Source: Heliocidaris erythrogramma (lineage: Eukaryota; Echinodermata; Echinoidea; Camarodonta; Echinometridae). Taken from it: 64,000 nucleotides of DNA. Shown here in pieces: positions 36,301 through 45,847 of this stretch. A program made the position numbers and the translations under genes. Positions within the stretch are counted from its first letter, which is position 1. Each line of letters starts with the position of its first letter. The DNA is taken from contig CM046869.1 of assembly GCA_025617745.1 (NCBI GenBank), positions 8,234,668 to 8,298,667 of the forward strand, given 5' to 3'. The notes beneath the pieces were generated by a model, which worked only from the letters and a program-made list of their open reading frames with translations, was not told the DNA's origin and ran no database searches.

Positions 36301-38840
36301 TTAGGGGATTTTATGTTTTCCTTCATTTTCTTCATGCTCCTTAACCGATAACCCATAGAAGGCCAGGTGAAGTGTTCTGAGGTTGATTTTATGCATTCTA
36401 GCTGTACACAAATTATTGTTTTTAGGTGACTGGTACACTTTAGCAATTTTGATCTCACCAACTTTGCACTCTACTTTCTTTTAGTCCTGGAACCAAGCGT
36501 CGACTGGAAAAGAACCTGTCAAAATGAACGATGGTCTGAAGACATCAGAGGTTTTGGACTCCTTGGCAAAGCCTCTTGGATGGTAGGAGGAGTTCTTTTA
36601 TTCTTTCACTACCTCTTTCCCTCACTTTTTTTACTGCTATTTTTGCTTAACAAAGTCTTTACTTGCTTGCATTTCTCATTTCATTCTAAGTTTTGTTTTC
36701 TTTATTTTCATCTATAACTACATCCTTTTTTTCTATCCTATTCTCTCATTTCTTCTTCGTCTGTTTCATTTCTTCTCTCCTTGTTTTATCTGTTTCCTGT
36801 GGGATTGTACAGAGGGAGTCTTGAGTTTTACAGTGAAGTACAAGAAATAAATTAAATTAAATTACATAACAAAAATTTAAAGGTATAAAGTCGAGCTCTG
36901 GCATTCATATTTATTTGGAAGAAGGGAAAAGCTTATAAATTTTTAGAGATGCTCCAGCTACAATTGCTCCTGTGGATAATTCTGTACACTTGACTGATTC
37001 CTTCCTTAACCCGTAGACTACGGGAACCGGGCGATATATGTATTAACCCTTTAGTGACAAGAATTATTTAAGGGCTAAATTGATCACATTTTGTTCTTTA
37101 AATTGGCAACAATCAGTGTTATAGCTAGGAACTTTTTAGTGGTAGTTCAAATTGGCGACAATACAGTATTCAGAACAGCAGCTTCCGGTATACACTACGT
37201 AAAACATGATATCTATTTGTACGTGCAAATTACGAACAGTAGTACAGTATAGTGCGTAACAAAAGACCACAAAATTCAGCAAATCTTTAAGAAATAATCA
37301 TTTATTGTCAAATAGAAAGCATGATTCTTGTACGATTGCAAATAAAACAAGAATAAAGATGGAAATATGAATGTAAGTACCACGTTTCTTCACAAACAGT
37401 TACGTTTAATGCTGTTTCTTATGTGAAATTAGTGCCGGTCGGAAGCAGTGTTTTTCACCCGGAGTGGTGGATGGAAATCCCCCGTGCTGGTCGGGCCCGT
37501 CCACCGCCGACCACCGTAGCTATAACACTGGCAACAATAATATTTTTCTTCTAGTGCTACATGGTACTAATAAGGTGTAATGTCAGTGAAAACAATATAC
37601 ACGGTTAAGAATTTTTCAAAGTTGAAAAAATTGCCAATTTTGATGATAAAACAATGATTTTGAACCTCTCAATGTGTTGCCAACCTAAGGATTTCAAAGC
37701 TTATTGTCACTTTTAAAATTCCTGACATCAAACGCAACATGGTCATGCAACAAATACGGACATACCTGTAGTGTTTGCAGAAAAGTTTGCTCTCTCTACT
37801 CATGCATCTGGTATATTTTTTAGAGCTCTGAATCAAAAGTTATTTCGCCAAATCACAAACTGTGATCAATTGTCTTGAAAGGGTTAAGCCTATGGAAAAG
37901 AAAAAATGCAGCAGGCAACAGGTTAAAGGAGAAGTCCACCTTGATATTGATTTGGATTTAAAGGAACAGAACACTGAAAGTTTCAGCAAAATCCGCCGAG
38001 AAATAAAAAAGTTATGAATGTTTGAATTAGTGATCAGTCAAACACAAATTGGCAACTCTGTGACATGCTTGTAAGGTCCTCTCCCACTTGCCCTATACTA
38101 AAAAAAATAATAAATTTCCATTTCCTCTGAAGAATATATAATCAGTGAATTTATGTTTTTACACAATACGTGTAAACGAATCTATTCCTTCATCAACTAC
38201 TGAGAAAATGAAAATGAAAATTTATGAACTTTCTGTACAGAGCAAATGGGAGAGAACCTTGCAAGATATGTCATAGATTTTGCCAATAAGTGTTTGATTG
38301 ATAATAATTTGAAAATACACAAATTTCATATTTGTTATAGGATTTTGCTCAAAGTTTCACTTATCTGTTTCTTTCATTTTTGTTGCATTTATTTCAAATC
38401 ATCTCTCGGGCAAACACTCTACCTAGCCCTAACATGCAGGGAGCCAGGGGTGGTATTCTGAGATTTATTTTATCTTGATTTTAGTGTAAAGATTTTAATT
38501 GTCATAACAAGTTTTAAATTGCAACATTTCATTGGTGTTTGTGCAGATGAATTCCGCGTATGCAGCCACTTTTGCGCAGTCATTAGCCAATGATGCGCCA
38601 TAAGCGTACATTTTGTTATGACATTTAAAATTATTTCACTAAAATCAAGATAAAATAAATCTCAGAATACCACCCCAGATTTAAAAAAAATCTAAAATCT
38701 AATTTTAGATTATCTTTTTATCCTACTATTGCAGTGTTCACTTTGCCGGTGAAGAGACTGGTGCAGTTTGGGCTGGAATGATGGAGTCCACTGCTGAGGC
38801 ATCGACTCGGGTCGTCAGGGAGGTTCTTGCAGTCCTTTGA
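21556..38840 (+). CDS. Flavin amine oxidase-like protein, complete 11-exon gene
   Basis: Coding exons: 21556-21670, 27795-27882, 28872-29046, 29863-29977, 30849-31006, 32060-32243, 34134-34222, 34761-34934, 35887-35973, 36485-36582 and 38735-38840. All borders are GT/AG, all phases agree, and they sum to 1389 bases, giving 462 residues. This is the size of monoamine oxidase-type flavoproteins, which oxidise amines at FAD. Residues 6-38 are a Rossmann FAD-binding start (VIVGGGLGGLIAAHLLL, then VLEAS). A family-typical TYKKNFWREK follows the middle region; its lysine matches the one near the flavin in MAO. The C-terminus has the FAD motif HFAGEETGAVWAG. Odd: the usual DRxGGR reads DRVCSS and the usual GGxWVG reads GVSRVG; both normally contact FAD. 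No SGGCY-type covalent flavin cysteine is present. The exon holding the ATG begins at an acceptor (21519), so an upstream 5' UTR exon exists. The enzyme may be altered or inactive; substrate unknown. Confidence 0.85.
21683..22500. repeat. Tandem ~145-160-bp repeat, about five units, in intron 1
   Basis: It opens with 'acccccgttaaacgaacaaa'-type sequence and a (ggtc)n stretch. Repeating units then contain 'cttcctcatttttc(a/g)agcaatgct', 'gaaatttggcacac', 'gatgtgcaagacat' and 'ttgccatggtaac'. The last two units (near 22255 and 22425) are nearly identical over about 70 bases. A (tttca)n stretch follows at 22515-22548. Confidence 0.8.
23122..24551. mobile_element. Long-armed foldback MITE, interrupted by another element
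   Basis: The left end 'ttaaaggccaagtccaccct' is mirrored by 'agggtggacttggccttta' at 24532-24551. The inner arms pair over a long distance: 'gtgacgtcacccactcacta' near 23311 with 'tagtgagtgggtgacgtcac' near 23528, and 'aaaacagttatatgcacatc' near 23262 with its complement near 23575. The right arm is split at about 23695 by foreign DNA that ends near 24504. A relative with 'aagtccacc' starts at 37928. Confidence 0.8.
23695..24504. mobile_element. ~810-bp insertion inside the foldback element
   Basis: Comparison of the two arms shows that the uninterrupted host sequence would read 'ctatttattcaaatc'. It is split so that 'attt' appears on both sides, consistent with a 4-bp target duplication. 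The inserted DNA has G/C-richer ends with 'tgtaccctggggtaccac' (left) and 'ggtaccccagggtacc' (right). It has no recognisable protein. Confidence 0.5.
25390..25535. repeat. Microsatellites: (gaatt)n and (gaa)n
   Basis: 'aattgaattgaattg' lies near 25399, and a GAA/GAG-rich stretch at about 25478-25532. Both are simple sequence in the amine oxidase intron 1. Confidence 0.85.
25792..26187 (-). mobile_element. TTAA-bordered inverted-repeat element, copy A
   Basis: Both ends are TTAA, and the right end reads 'ggcatggaaggggttaa'. The interior matches 29993-30304 in inverse orientation ('ctgtgcctccaatataatgt', 'cttgagtaaactgg' complement). TTAA target duplication and a CCCCTT-type end fit a piggyBac-type non-autonomous element. 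Confidence 0.7.
26757..27000. repeat. A-rich (aaat/aata)n tract
   Basis: About 240 bases of AAAT/AATA repeats, with a C-rich then A-rich start (cccccccaaaa). It may include an old poly(A)-type tail. No other content is seen. Confidence 0.9.
27894..28032. mobile_element. Foldback MITE of the 'tttcatgaaaggacttgtc' family
   Basis: The ends 'gtttcatgaaagga'-type and 'tcctttcatgaaac'-type are inverted. The arms contain 'cagatattttatccgaca', and the centre carries 'agccaatcagatgcaaggat'. The element begins only 11 bases after the splice donor of the amine oxidase exon at 27882. Related copies: 30378-30522, 32284-32422 and a trio at 56918-57322. Confidence 0.8.
29993..30304 (+). mobile_element. TTAA-bordered inverted-repeat element, copy B
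   Basis: It starts 'ttaaccccttccatgcc' and ends 'ggcatggtaggggttaa', that is, TTAA plus an inverted 'ccccttccatgcc'. It is 312 bases with no coding content and matches copy A at 25792. It lies 15 bases downstream of an amine oxidase exon donor. Confidence 0.75.
30378..30522. mobile_element. Diverged MITE of the 'tttcataaaacttgt' family
   Basis: It starts 'gtttcataaaacttgttatc', has the central 'ctgttataagctactgaaat' and 'gattggctg' words, and ends 'ttttttgaaacagccc'. It lies in the amine oxidase intron before exon 30849. Confidence 0.65.
31015..31075. repeat. Second, shortened copy of the SINE-like repeat head
   Basis: '(aat)n' is followed by 'gttcttgtatagcgcacat', matching the start of the 11669 insertion. 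It starts about eight bases after the donor of exon 30849-31006. Confidence 0.55.
31110..31625. repeat. Two direct copies of a ~150-bp 'aagaccacct' repeat
   Basis: 'ttttg(t/g)tttcccttgaaaa(a/g)tgtttctcat', 'aaggaacctgtacataaaga' and 'gtctctcttgagcgg' occur in the same order at about 31125-31245 and 31490-31605. The second copy is preceded by 'acagtcaaacctgctttagc'. They are non-coding and lie in an intron. Confidence 0.75.
32284..32422. mobile_element. MITE of the 'tttcataaaacttgtcatc' family
   Basis: The left end is 'ctgtttcataaaacttgtca' and the right end 'gacacttgatgaaacgtccc'. The central 'gcatctgattggctgagagc' is the same as in the 57186 copy. It lies just inside the intron after exon 32060-32243. 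Confidence 0.75.
33018..33245. repeat. Dispersed repeat, copy with partner at 36248-36484
   Basis: It shares with 36248-36484 the run 'attttgatctcaccaacttt', 'ggtacact', 'ggctcc' and a T-rich block of 'ttccttca'. It is a decayed, non-coding repeat in intron 6. Confidence 0.6.
33340..34100. repeat. ~750-bp pyrimidine (CT) repeat tract
   Basis: It consists almost only of 'ctctctttctctctt' variants on the plus strand and ends about 35 bases before the acceptor of exon 34134-34222. The open frames on either strand are repeat artefacts. Confidence 0.95.
35020..35350 (+). mobile_element. 3' end of a LINE (C-terminal domain), in intron 8
   Basis: On the plus strand: LRRVQEERVLMNTIRDGQ, then LGRIMRHDGMMIRVMEGRQ, then GTPRIGFLDDL, and after one frame change KDRSTWRDICC. 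This order (LGHxxRHDG, GRxxGxRxxGRPR, WxxI) is the C-terminal tail of several non-LTR retrotransposon groups. No reverse transcriptase is left. The fragment is truncated and dead. Confidence 0.75.
35364..35534. mobile_element. Foldback MITE, 'atggggtgttgcaagaaag' ends
   Basis: The left end 'atggggtgttgcaagaaagt' mirrors the right end 'actttcttgcaacaccccat' exactly, with further pairing inside. It is 171 bases and lies directly after the LINE 3' fragment in the same intron. A distant relative may be the 'ttgcgattgatt' element at 45405. Confidence 0.8.
36248..36484. repeat. Dispersed repeat copy running into a splice acceptor
   Basis: It matches 33018-33245 and ends in 'ttgcactctactttctttta', which is the pyrimidine tract and acceptor of amine oxidase exon 36485. 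Just upstream, at about 36205-36232, are three copies of 'gactagtcga'. Confidence 0.6.
37043..37887. mobile_element. TTAA-bordered element with a nested hAT-like insertion
   Basis: It starts 'ttaaccctttagtgacaag' and ends 'cttgaaagggttaa'. The TTAA borders suit a piggyBac-type non-autonomous element, with weaker inverted ends than 29993-30304. A second element (37114-37530) lies inside it. Confidence 0.6.
37114..37530. mobile_element. hAT-type MITE, 417 bp, with 8-bp target duplication
   Basis: The inverted ends are 'cagtgttatagcta' and 'tagctataacactg'. The same 8 bases, GCAACAAT, stand on both sides (37106-37113 and 37531-37538). An 8-bp duplication with CAGTG-type ends is characteristic of the hAT superfamily. 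There is no coding content. Confidence 0.85.
37925..38240. repeat. Partial relative of the 23122 foldback element
   Basis: It starts 'taaaggagaagtccacctt' and continues with 'gaacactgaaagtttcagc', resembling the arm layout of the 23122 element. I do not see a clean right end. Confidence 0.45.
38447..38675. mobile_element. Foldback MITE, 'ggggtggtattctgag' ends
   Basis: The left 'ggggtggtattctgag' pairs with the right 'ctcagaataccacccc'. The arms hold 'gtcataacaa' and 'ttgttatgac'. It is related to 18534-18793 and lies about 60 bases upstream of the last amine oxidase exon. Confidence 0.8.
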
Positions 38841-39640
38841 GAGTCGTTCAGTATCTTTTCAGTGACCAAAGAGAGATCATGTGATGGTAACTAGACAAGC
38901 ACTTGTTAATCGCATGGTAATCATATGATAGTGACACGATGATCACATGGTGATCACATGGTGATCACATAGTGATAACATGGTGATAACATGGGGATAA
39001 CAAAATGATCATATGATTATTACATTTTTTGCTTATACGGTAATCACATTTCCATCAGACGGCTATTAATTTTGAAAGGACATGGCAATCATGTGGTGAC
39101 ACAAAGTAATCATACAGTGATCCATATAATGATAAAATGGAAAGTGTATTACATGTATATGATATAAAATGATATTGGTTCAGTTATTATCACATGACAA
39201 TCACATGATAATCACATGATAATTACTTGTGATCACATGATGACCACCTGATGATCACAAGGTGGTATTTACGAAAGAAATCTATTTTATATTCGCACAA
39301 TCATGTTTACCTAAAATTTAGCCATTTGAAATACATTTATACCTCATTTGTCCATCATCCTCCTTTTGAGATTTCAAGTATAAGAATGATCGACATCATT
39401 ATGGTATTGTAGTACTTTGTAAGAAAATTCCCATTCTATGAATCTTGTTTCTCACCCATTTATTTTTGTAATGATACAAAAATTGAAGCATTCCATCATA
39501 GAGATGTAAGTTTCTTTTTATTTTTTAAATGCTACGCAAAGTGTTTCGATATGAATTATCAATCATGAAAAATCTGAAATTATATAAAGTTGGTTAAAAA
39601 AAAAGTGAACTACATGTATGTGTAATAATAATAAAGTGAA
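38841..39640 (+). other. 3' flank of the amine oxidase-like gene, 'gatcacatg' repeats
   Basis: Imperfect repeats of 'tgatcacatggtgatcac' and variants run from about 38880 to 39265. A candidate poly(A) signal AATAAA lies at 39630-39635. I see no other gene. Confidence 0.5.
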
Positions 39641-39960
39641 ATTTGTCTCAGTGCATAGTATACAACATCTCTAGCCATCTTGCAAAGTTTGGAAGTAAAG
39701 AATTTCAGTGCTAATTAATTGTGTAATCAACGATTCATTCAGTAATAACAATATCAACATTGATATTTGATAAAAGATAGATATGATAATGCAATAATTG
39801 GGTATCCGCTCCTGCTATTATAGGAAGGGCAGTTGAGATAATAGTATAGGCAAAACACAGTGAACTTGAAGCCTTTTAAAACTCATTGATCTTAAAGCCT
39901 TCATAGTAAAGGGATCTACATATATGTCTTCGGAAATTGATGCATAACATAACCAACACT

Positions 39961-40135
39961 TTCATTTCATTTCATTTCATTTCATTTCATTTCATTTCAT
40001 TTCATTCCATTCCATTCCATTCCATTCCATGTCATGTCATGTCATGTCATGTCATGTCATGTCATTCCATTCCATTCCATTCCATTATTTTCATTTCATT
40101 TTCTTTTCATTTTCTTTTCATTTCATTTGTTCAAA
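39961..40135. repeat. Pentanucleotide array with mirrored unit types
   Basis: The order is TTCAT x9, then TCCAT-type units, then GTCAT-type units, then TCCAT-type units again, then TTCAT-like units. The variants are therefore arranged symmetrically around the GTCAT centre. Confidence 0.9.
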
Positions 40136-40206
40136 AAATCATATGGAAATGTGTTTATTACTTTGTTAGAATATAATGCATATACTGCTGTCTTCATCAT
40201 GCACTA

Positions 40207-40492
40207 CTGTAAACGTGGAAAATTTTCGCGCATTTCGTGCGGCACAAAAATTTGTGCAAAAATTAAAACACACCAATATATTTGTTTATGTATTATTTTG
40301 CCCATGAGCCTAGCGCGTCGGCGAAATAAAAAACGTGAAATTGACCTTACTCGGCCGAGCACGTTGGTGAAATAAAAAACACGTGAAATTTACCTTACTC
40401 GGCCGAGCACGTTGGCGAAATAAAAAACGTGAAATTGACCTTACTCGGCCGAGCGCGAAAAATTAATCGCGCGAAAATTTCCACTTTTACAG
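40207..40492. mobile_element. TA-flanked MITE with internal ~47-bp tandem repeat
   Basis: The left end 'ctgtaaacgtggaaa' and right end 'ttccacttttacag' are inverted and bordered by TA on both sides. Inside are three units containing 'gaccttactcggccgagca' and 'aaataaaaaacgtgaaat'. It is probably of Tc1/mariner type. There is no protein. Confidence 0.75.
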
Positions 40493-40499
40493 TATTTAC

Positions 40500-41690
40500 T
40501 GTAAAACAATAAATGTTTACAGCATGAAACTTTCATGAACTGTATGAATGACCGCCATTTTCACAATAAGATATTTCACAAATTGCAAAAAATTCCCCTT
40601 TTTTTCAGTTGTAAGTCAAAAATTTTGCGGCAGGAAACTTTCACAAAGTCTTTCGCAAAACATTTAGTGCACGCAGAAGTGTATGGTTTTGCAGTATGCA
40701 AACATTTTACTATGCAATTGTTTCTGTTTTGTAAAATTGGCTAAAAACCGACCTGCACGTCAACTAAAGGGTGAAATCGTAATTTAAATGAGAATGTTTA
40801 TGTAGCAATGTCAAGAATATTTTGTTCACCTGAAAAAGATTACTCTGGGAATAGCTAACAGTACTTTAGTCAAATTTGAAACAAAAAAGAGATCATGAGA
40901 TTTATTAAATCAAAAGAGCTTTCTATTGACTGTGCCAACTTTGCCTTGGTAGTGAGACAATGTACAACTTTCATTTTAATTATTTGATATTTATGTGTTA
41001 TTTTCAACAATTTTAAAGGTACATGTATATTTTTTCTATTCTTCATGCGATGATGTATTGGACTGGAATTAATATCTGATTTCTCTGTGCCTTTGCCTTA
41101 TTTTATCATCTTAGATGTAATCCCAGTAATATTTTATATTACAATTTTTGTTTTCTTTATATAGAAAATTATGTGTAATTGTTTATTTTTATCTTCCTAA
41201 AAAATTCAACTCTTTTTTTTTTTCTGTCGGAAATTTGTATTTTGGGAGTATAAAATTTGGTATGTTAATTTATTAATCTTAATGTTCTTGAAACGGGCTT
41301 CTCATGATTTTTTAATTTTTATTTTTGTAGTTAATTTAATCAGTACTAAAAAAATATCATTGTTTTCATTACAAACTGTTGTTTTGGAACTTAAATATAT
41401 ACACGTACATGTATATGTCATCATAGGTTGCTTACAATAATGATAAAAATATATAATGTATTGAAGACATCTACAAGTATCAGTGAAGTGCTCTAATAGA
41501 GATTTGTTAATAATGACAGAGTCAGTATTCCTGCATCCTGCTTAAAGATTATTTAGCAGTTAAAACAATACTAGTCCTTTGAGTTTTTCTTGAGATTTCT
41601 TGAGATTTAGAGGTTCATAATTGCTGCTTCCATTTTCATTCGCTAATGCTATGTAAAACTGATGATTATTATCTTTATCATTATCACTAT
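40500..41690. other. Intergenic AT-rich sequence, no gene seen
   Basis: There are only short chance frames and T-rich tracts. No repeat structure stands out. Confidence 0.5.
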
Positions 41691-41810
41691 TATTATTTTT
41701 ATTATCAATATTATTATGATTAGTAGTAGTATTATCATTATTATTATTACTATTACTATTACTACTCCTACTACTACTACTACTTTCATTATTATCATCA
41801 TTATTTTAAT
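41665..41810. repeat. ATT/ACT trinucleotide microsatellite
   Basis: Imperfect (att)n, (att)(act) and (cta)n repeats. Confidence 0.9.
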
Positions 41811-41947
41811 AAATGACTTCTAATTCTAAGAGCACTGCCATGTGTAACATCAGAAAACAGATCTGCTGTTTGATCGTTTTACATTCCACATTATCTTTCA
41901 TGGTGGCATTAGAAAGATGACAGAATTGGCTTCCACTTGCACCTCGT

Positions 41948-42153
41948 ACAGTGACGGATCCAGGAATTTGAAATAGGGGGGAGGGGGTGGAGGATGTGGG
42001 AGGGGGGTATCCCCCCTCCCATGGTAAAAATCACAAAACAGAAATATTAAAGGGGGGCACGCTATCCCCCCTTCCACGGTAAAAATCACAAAACAGAAAT
42101 ATTAAAGGGGGGCGCGCGCCCTTGGCGCCCCTGCCTGGATCCACCACTGTTGT
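41948..42153. mobile_element. Element with 'gtgacggatcca' / 'tggatccaccac' ends
   Basis: The ends are inverted. Inside, a block of about 55 bases ('ggtaaaaatcacaaaacag' and 'gaaatattaaaggggggc') is present twice in tandem. It is one of several 'agtggcggatcc' elements in the window (47821-47972, 51575-51712, 54840-55050). Confidence 0.65.
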
Positions 42154-43129
42154 AGGTGTCACTGAATTATGAATGTATTCATTCTGATAAGCAAAATCCA
42201 GTTCAGTTCTCATTGTCAGTCAAGATCATGGATTTCAGTGATTATTTTATTTCACTTTTGAATGCGTCTAAGTGGTATAAAATTTACTATCAGTATTACA
42301 AGTTCAAACAATTGTTATAAGCTACTTAAATCATCCAATTTGATTTGCTGAGAGCAGCTTGTCATAGATTTGTGCTATTTGATACAGACCCTGAAAAGTA
42401 ATTTTTAAAGAGCTATAGACCACTGCCTTCCAATGACAGCTCTAAACAGTGTTCCTATTGGAACTTTCTGAAGGAGGAAAAATAAAAGATTTTTCTGTAG
42501 AATCTCACCTATGGAATTTTAAGTGGAATGTAATGTCAAATCATTTTTCAAATTTATCCCCCAAATGAACTTTAACTGTGACAGAAAACAAAGTTGTGTC
42601 AATACCTGTACCACTTTACACTAAAAATGTGCTACATATAATATACATATAATATATATAACTATAACCCTAATGGGAATGTTTAATTAATTAAGACCAG
42701 AATACATCATGTTGACAATAATTGGCTACAAATGGGATAATTCATTTTCCACTGTAGTGCTCATAGAGTATAATCGAGGAGCATAAATGCCTGATGTAAA
42801 TGTGTGTCTAATGTGACATAATTTCTTTGCAAATAATTTTTCTATATTCATATTGGATGGCGATAATAAAATTTGTTGAATAATGCAATTAAGAAACTCC
42901 TTCTCTTTGTGTCTTTGTTTTCAGTACATCTTTTTATTTTTACCTTTTTCTTATTTTAATGGATTATTGTGCATTTCATTCTAAGGGTGAATCCTTAAAT
43001 TATTTGAGCTATGTAAAGTCCACTTACATGTACATTAATTCTTTATACAGAAAGAAGAAAAAGTAGCATTTTTTTTTGTTTTTAGCAATGTAACGTTAAA
43101 TGTCTTTTTGTTGTATTCCCTGTGCGTAT
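42154..43129. other. Intergenic, one decayed MITE
   Basis: Words of the 'tttcataaaacttgt' MITE family ('ttgttataagctac', 'ttgctgagagcagc') are recognisable at about 42300-42380. Nothing else is seen. Confidence 0.5.
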
Positions 43130-43345
43130 AAGACCGTTGCTCTCTCCCCCTCTCTCTCTCTCTCTTCCCCTCTCTCTCTCTCTCTCTCTCTCTTCCTTTT
43201 TCTCTCTCTCTTTCTTTTTTCCTCTTGTCTCTCTTTCTTTTTTCCTCTTCTCTCTCTGTCTCTCTCCCTCGCTTCCCGTCTCTCTTTTGATCGATAACCT
43301 TTTCCGACCATCTTTCTCCCTTTCTCTTTCAATCTCTCGATAATG
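43130..43345. repeat. CT-rich microsatellite
   Basis: (ct)n with T-rich interruptions. The open frames on both strands are artefacts. Confidence 0.9.
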
Positions 43346-43363
43346 ACCTTTCAATACACCAAA

Positions 43364-43692
43364 TATTCCCCTAATAATTTGGTCGTATTATCTTCTTGAC
43401 ACAAACGAAGTGTATATTATTGCAAATATCATATCAGTATGTATTTCTTTTCTTTTTTCTTTTTTTTTTAATTCAGACAAAATTTCTCAAGTGAGGCGAT
43501 CGTAAGAAAAAAATTACAGGCAAAGTAAAGGGCATAAATCAATCAATTCCCCTAATAATTTGGTCGTATTATCTTCTTGACACAAACAAAGTGTATATTA
43601 TTGCAAACATCATATCGGTATGTATTTTCTTTTTTCTTTTTTTTTTAATTCAGACAAAATTTCTCAAGTGAGGCGATCGTAAGAAAAAAAAT
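43364..43692. repeat. Recent direct duplication, ~150 bp, offset 181
   Basis: 'ttcccctaataatttggtcg' through 'gtgaggcgatcgtaagaaaa' occurs at 43366-43511 and again at 43547-43690 with only a few differences. The sequence is non-coding. Confidence 0.9.
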
Positions 43693-44390
43693 TTAAAAAA
43701 ATTTAAAAAAATAAATCAGTCAATCGACGTAAAGAGATACATCCACCTTTCAGATATGCATTTTATGAAGTAAGAATAAATAAAATGAAATGATAAATGC
43801 TTCATTACATAAGCAATGATCATTATTACAGCTGTGAATTAAAATTTTACTTTCATGGATCATTGCATTTGTTAATTTTTGATTTAAGAAATGACATTTT
43901 GATATCATGAGTGCTATTCAAGATCATTCTTTTTTATTCAAATCAGCTTTAATTAGGGTCGTCGATCAATGTTCAGGATGGAGGGGTGGTTCTCTGTAAT
44001 AAATTGGGGCTACATGAGGGGCGGCGGCCTATTTTTACCATATGGGGATCTGCCTGTGCTTAGGCGGCAGTGTTACAAATATCTATATAATAATTTAATT
44101 TTTAGAATGGTTCTGTCTCTATCATCACCATACTGGTTGACAACTGAACATGTTTTTACCTCATAAAATAAATATATTTGCATGTCGGGCCTGCTTTTAG
44201 TAGTGTATCGACACATTAGTGGGATTAAACATTTTTAAGTTCGAAATATACCTGAAATTGAATATAAAATATAACTGAAAGGAAAATATCATTTGGATTA
44301 TTACCAAATATGCATATAAAATGTATATTATTATTAATAAGTGATAGTATCATAAACATAAATAGGGTTGAACTGTATACATTTGCCCAG

Positions 44391-44947
44391 TGGCGTATCT
44401 AGGGGGAGTCAGGGGAAGTGCCCCGGGCGGCACTTGGAGGGGGGGGGGGCAAAAAACGCAAAAAGGGTAAATGCATTAGAAATACTGTTTGAGGCTTGGA
44501 AATGCGAAAATTTTCGAAAGCTCGGTCGCTTTGCTCCCTCGCATAATAATTTGCTTTCAGAATCTCGTAATTTCTTACTTAAAGGGTTCAAAATTTGAAA
44601 TATAAAGATGTAATTGTCGTTGCTTTGCTCGCTATCATGTAATAAGTTCATCTGAATCTTAATAATGCTCCCGCAATTTATCATAAAGTGTATAAAACAG
44701 CATTCGCAAAGGTTTAACATTTGAAAGAAATCTCAACTTTCAGTTGCCTTCTGAATTTCTCGACTACTTCTCAAGGGTTTTCGTTAATTTTGCTTCCAAT
44801 TATAAAAGTGAGTGAATAGAAAACCGTTTATCAATTTACGAAATTCGAACTTCTCTATTTGGGTACTCTGTGGGGGGGGGGGGGGGCAGGGGTGTGGCGC
44901 AACTTCATTGCTTGCCCCGGGCGCCATAATCCCTAGATACGCCATTG
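44391..44947. mobile_element. Inverted-end element, 'agtggcgtatctaggg' / 'ccctagatacgccat'
   Basis: The ends are inverted, and inner 'tgccccgggcggc' pairs with 'gccccgggcgcc'. G runs follow the left end and precede the right end. About 557 bases with no transposase seen. Confidence 0.7.
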
Positions 44948-45404
44948 AATCTGCCTGACGCCCGACGCAATGCACATTCTGCTTCAGCTTGAATATTACA
45001 GGAGACAATTCTTTATACAATATTCAGATAAATATATACATTTTGACATACAGTGAGGGTACCAGCAATATTAAGACCAGGAAATATTTGAATTTCAAGC
45101 GTCCATGACTATGCTTTGCCCACCGATTTTCCCCCAGTTAGAACTCCATTGCGGGCGCATCAGAACGAAGAGTCTGTAATGAACAAGAGCACATGATTTT
45201 GTAATTACTTTTCAATCTAAATAATTTAAGCGGAGGAAAAAATACGACAGGATAAATCAGTTGATAAATTGATCATTATTTTATCCCAAAATATGAAACT
45301 TCACTTTTCAGTCATATCTTCACTAACTATTATCAAAGGCAGCAAAACATTATTATAATATTATTATAACAGTCATATAATCTTCCTAAGTTCACACTCC
45401 AGAA

Positions 45405-45515
45405 AGAATTGCGATTGATTGCAACTTAATTTGACATCGATATCAATCGCAACTCTGTACATAACAGACAGGACAATTTGCGATTGATTCGGATCAATCG
45501 CAATTCTTTATAAGA
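45405..45515. repeat. Small foldback repeat with 'ttgcgattgatt' words
   Basis: 'agaattgcgattgattgcaa' near 45407 faces 'ggatcaatcgcaattct' near 45493, with two more inner 'aatcgcaa' words. Confidence 0.6.
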
Positions 45516-45847
45516 CATGGCCTAGGCATACATATAGCTTAGGCCCCTACAACAAATTACAACATATTTTCAACCGCTTACCCCACCCTACCACTTTACG
45601 TGATCAAATTTCCAATATCATAAAATGATGGTGGGTATTGATTAAAAAGCAATCTCGGCTCCGATTTCAAGATGCAGAGGGAATGAAAAAGTCGAAATAG
45701 TTATATGCCATAAACATAACAGAGCGGAAGAAAGGATTTCTATCGTTATCTTTTTTTTTTCATCACAGATTTTAGAGGTACACCTAATCAAGTATGAGAA
45801 CCGTCTTTTCCCCGCGGTTTGTAACAAAGGTCTGTGATCCTCCGACC

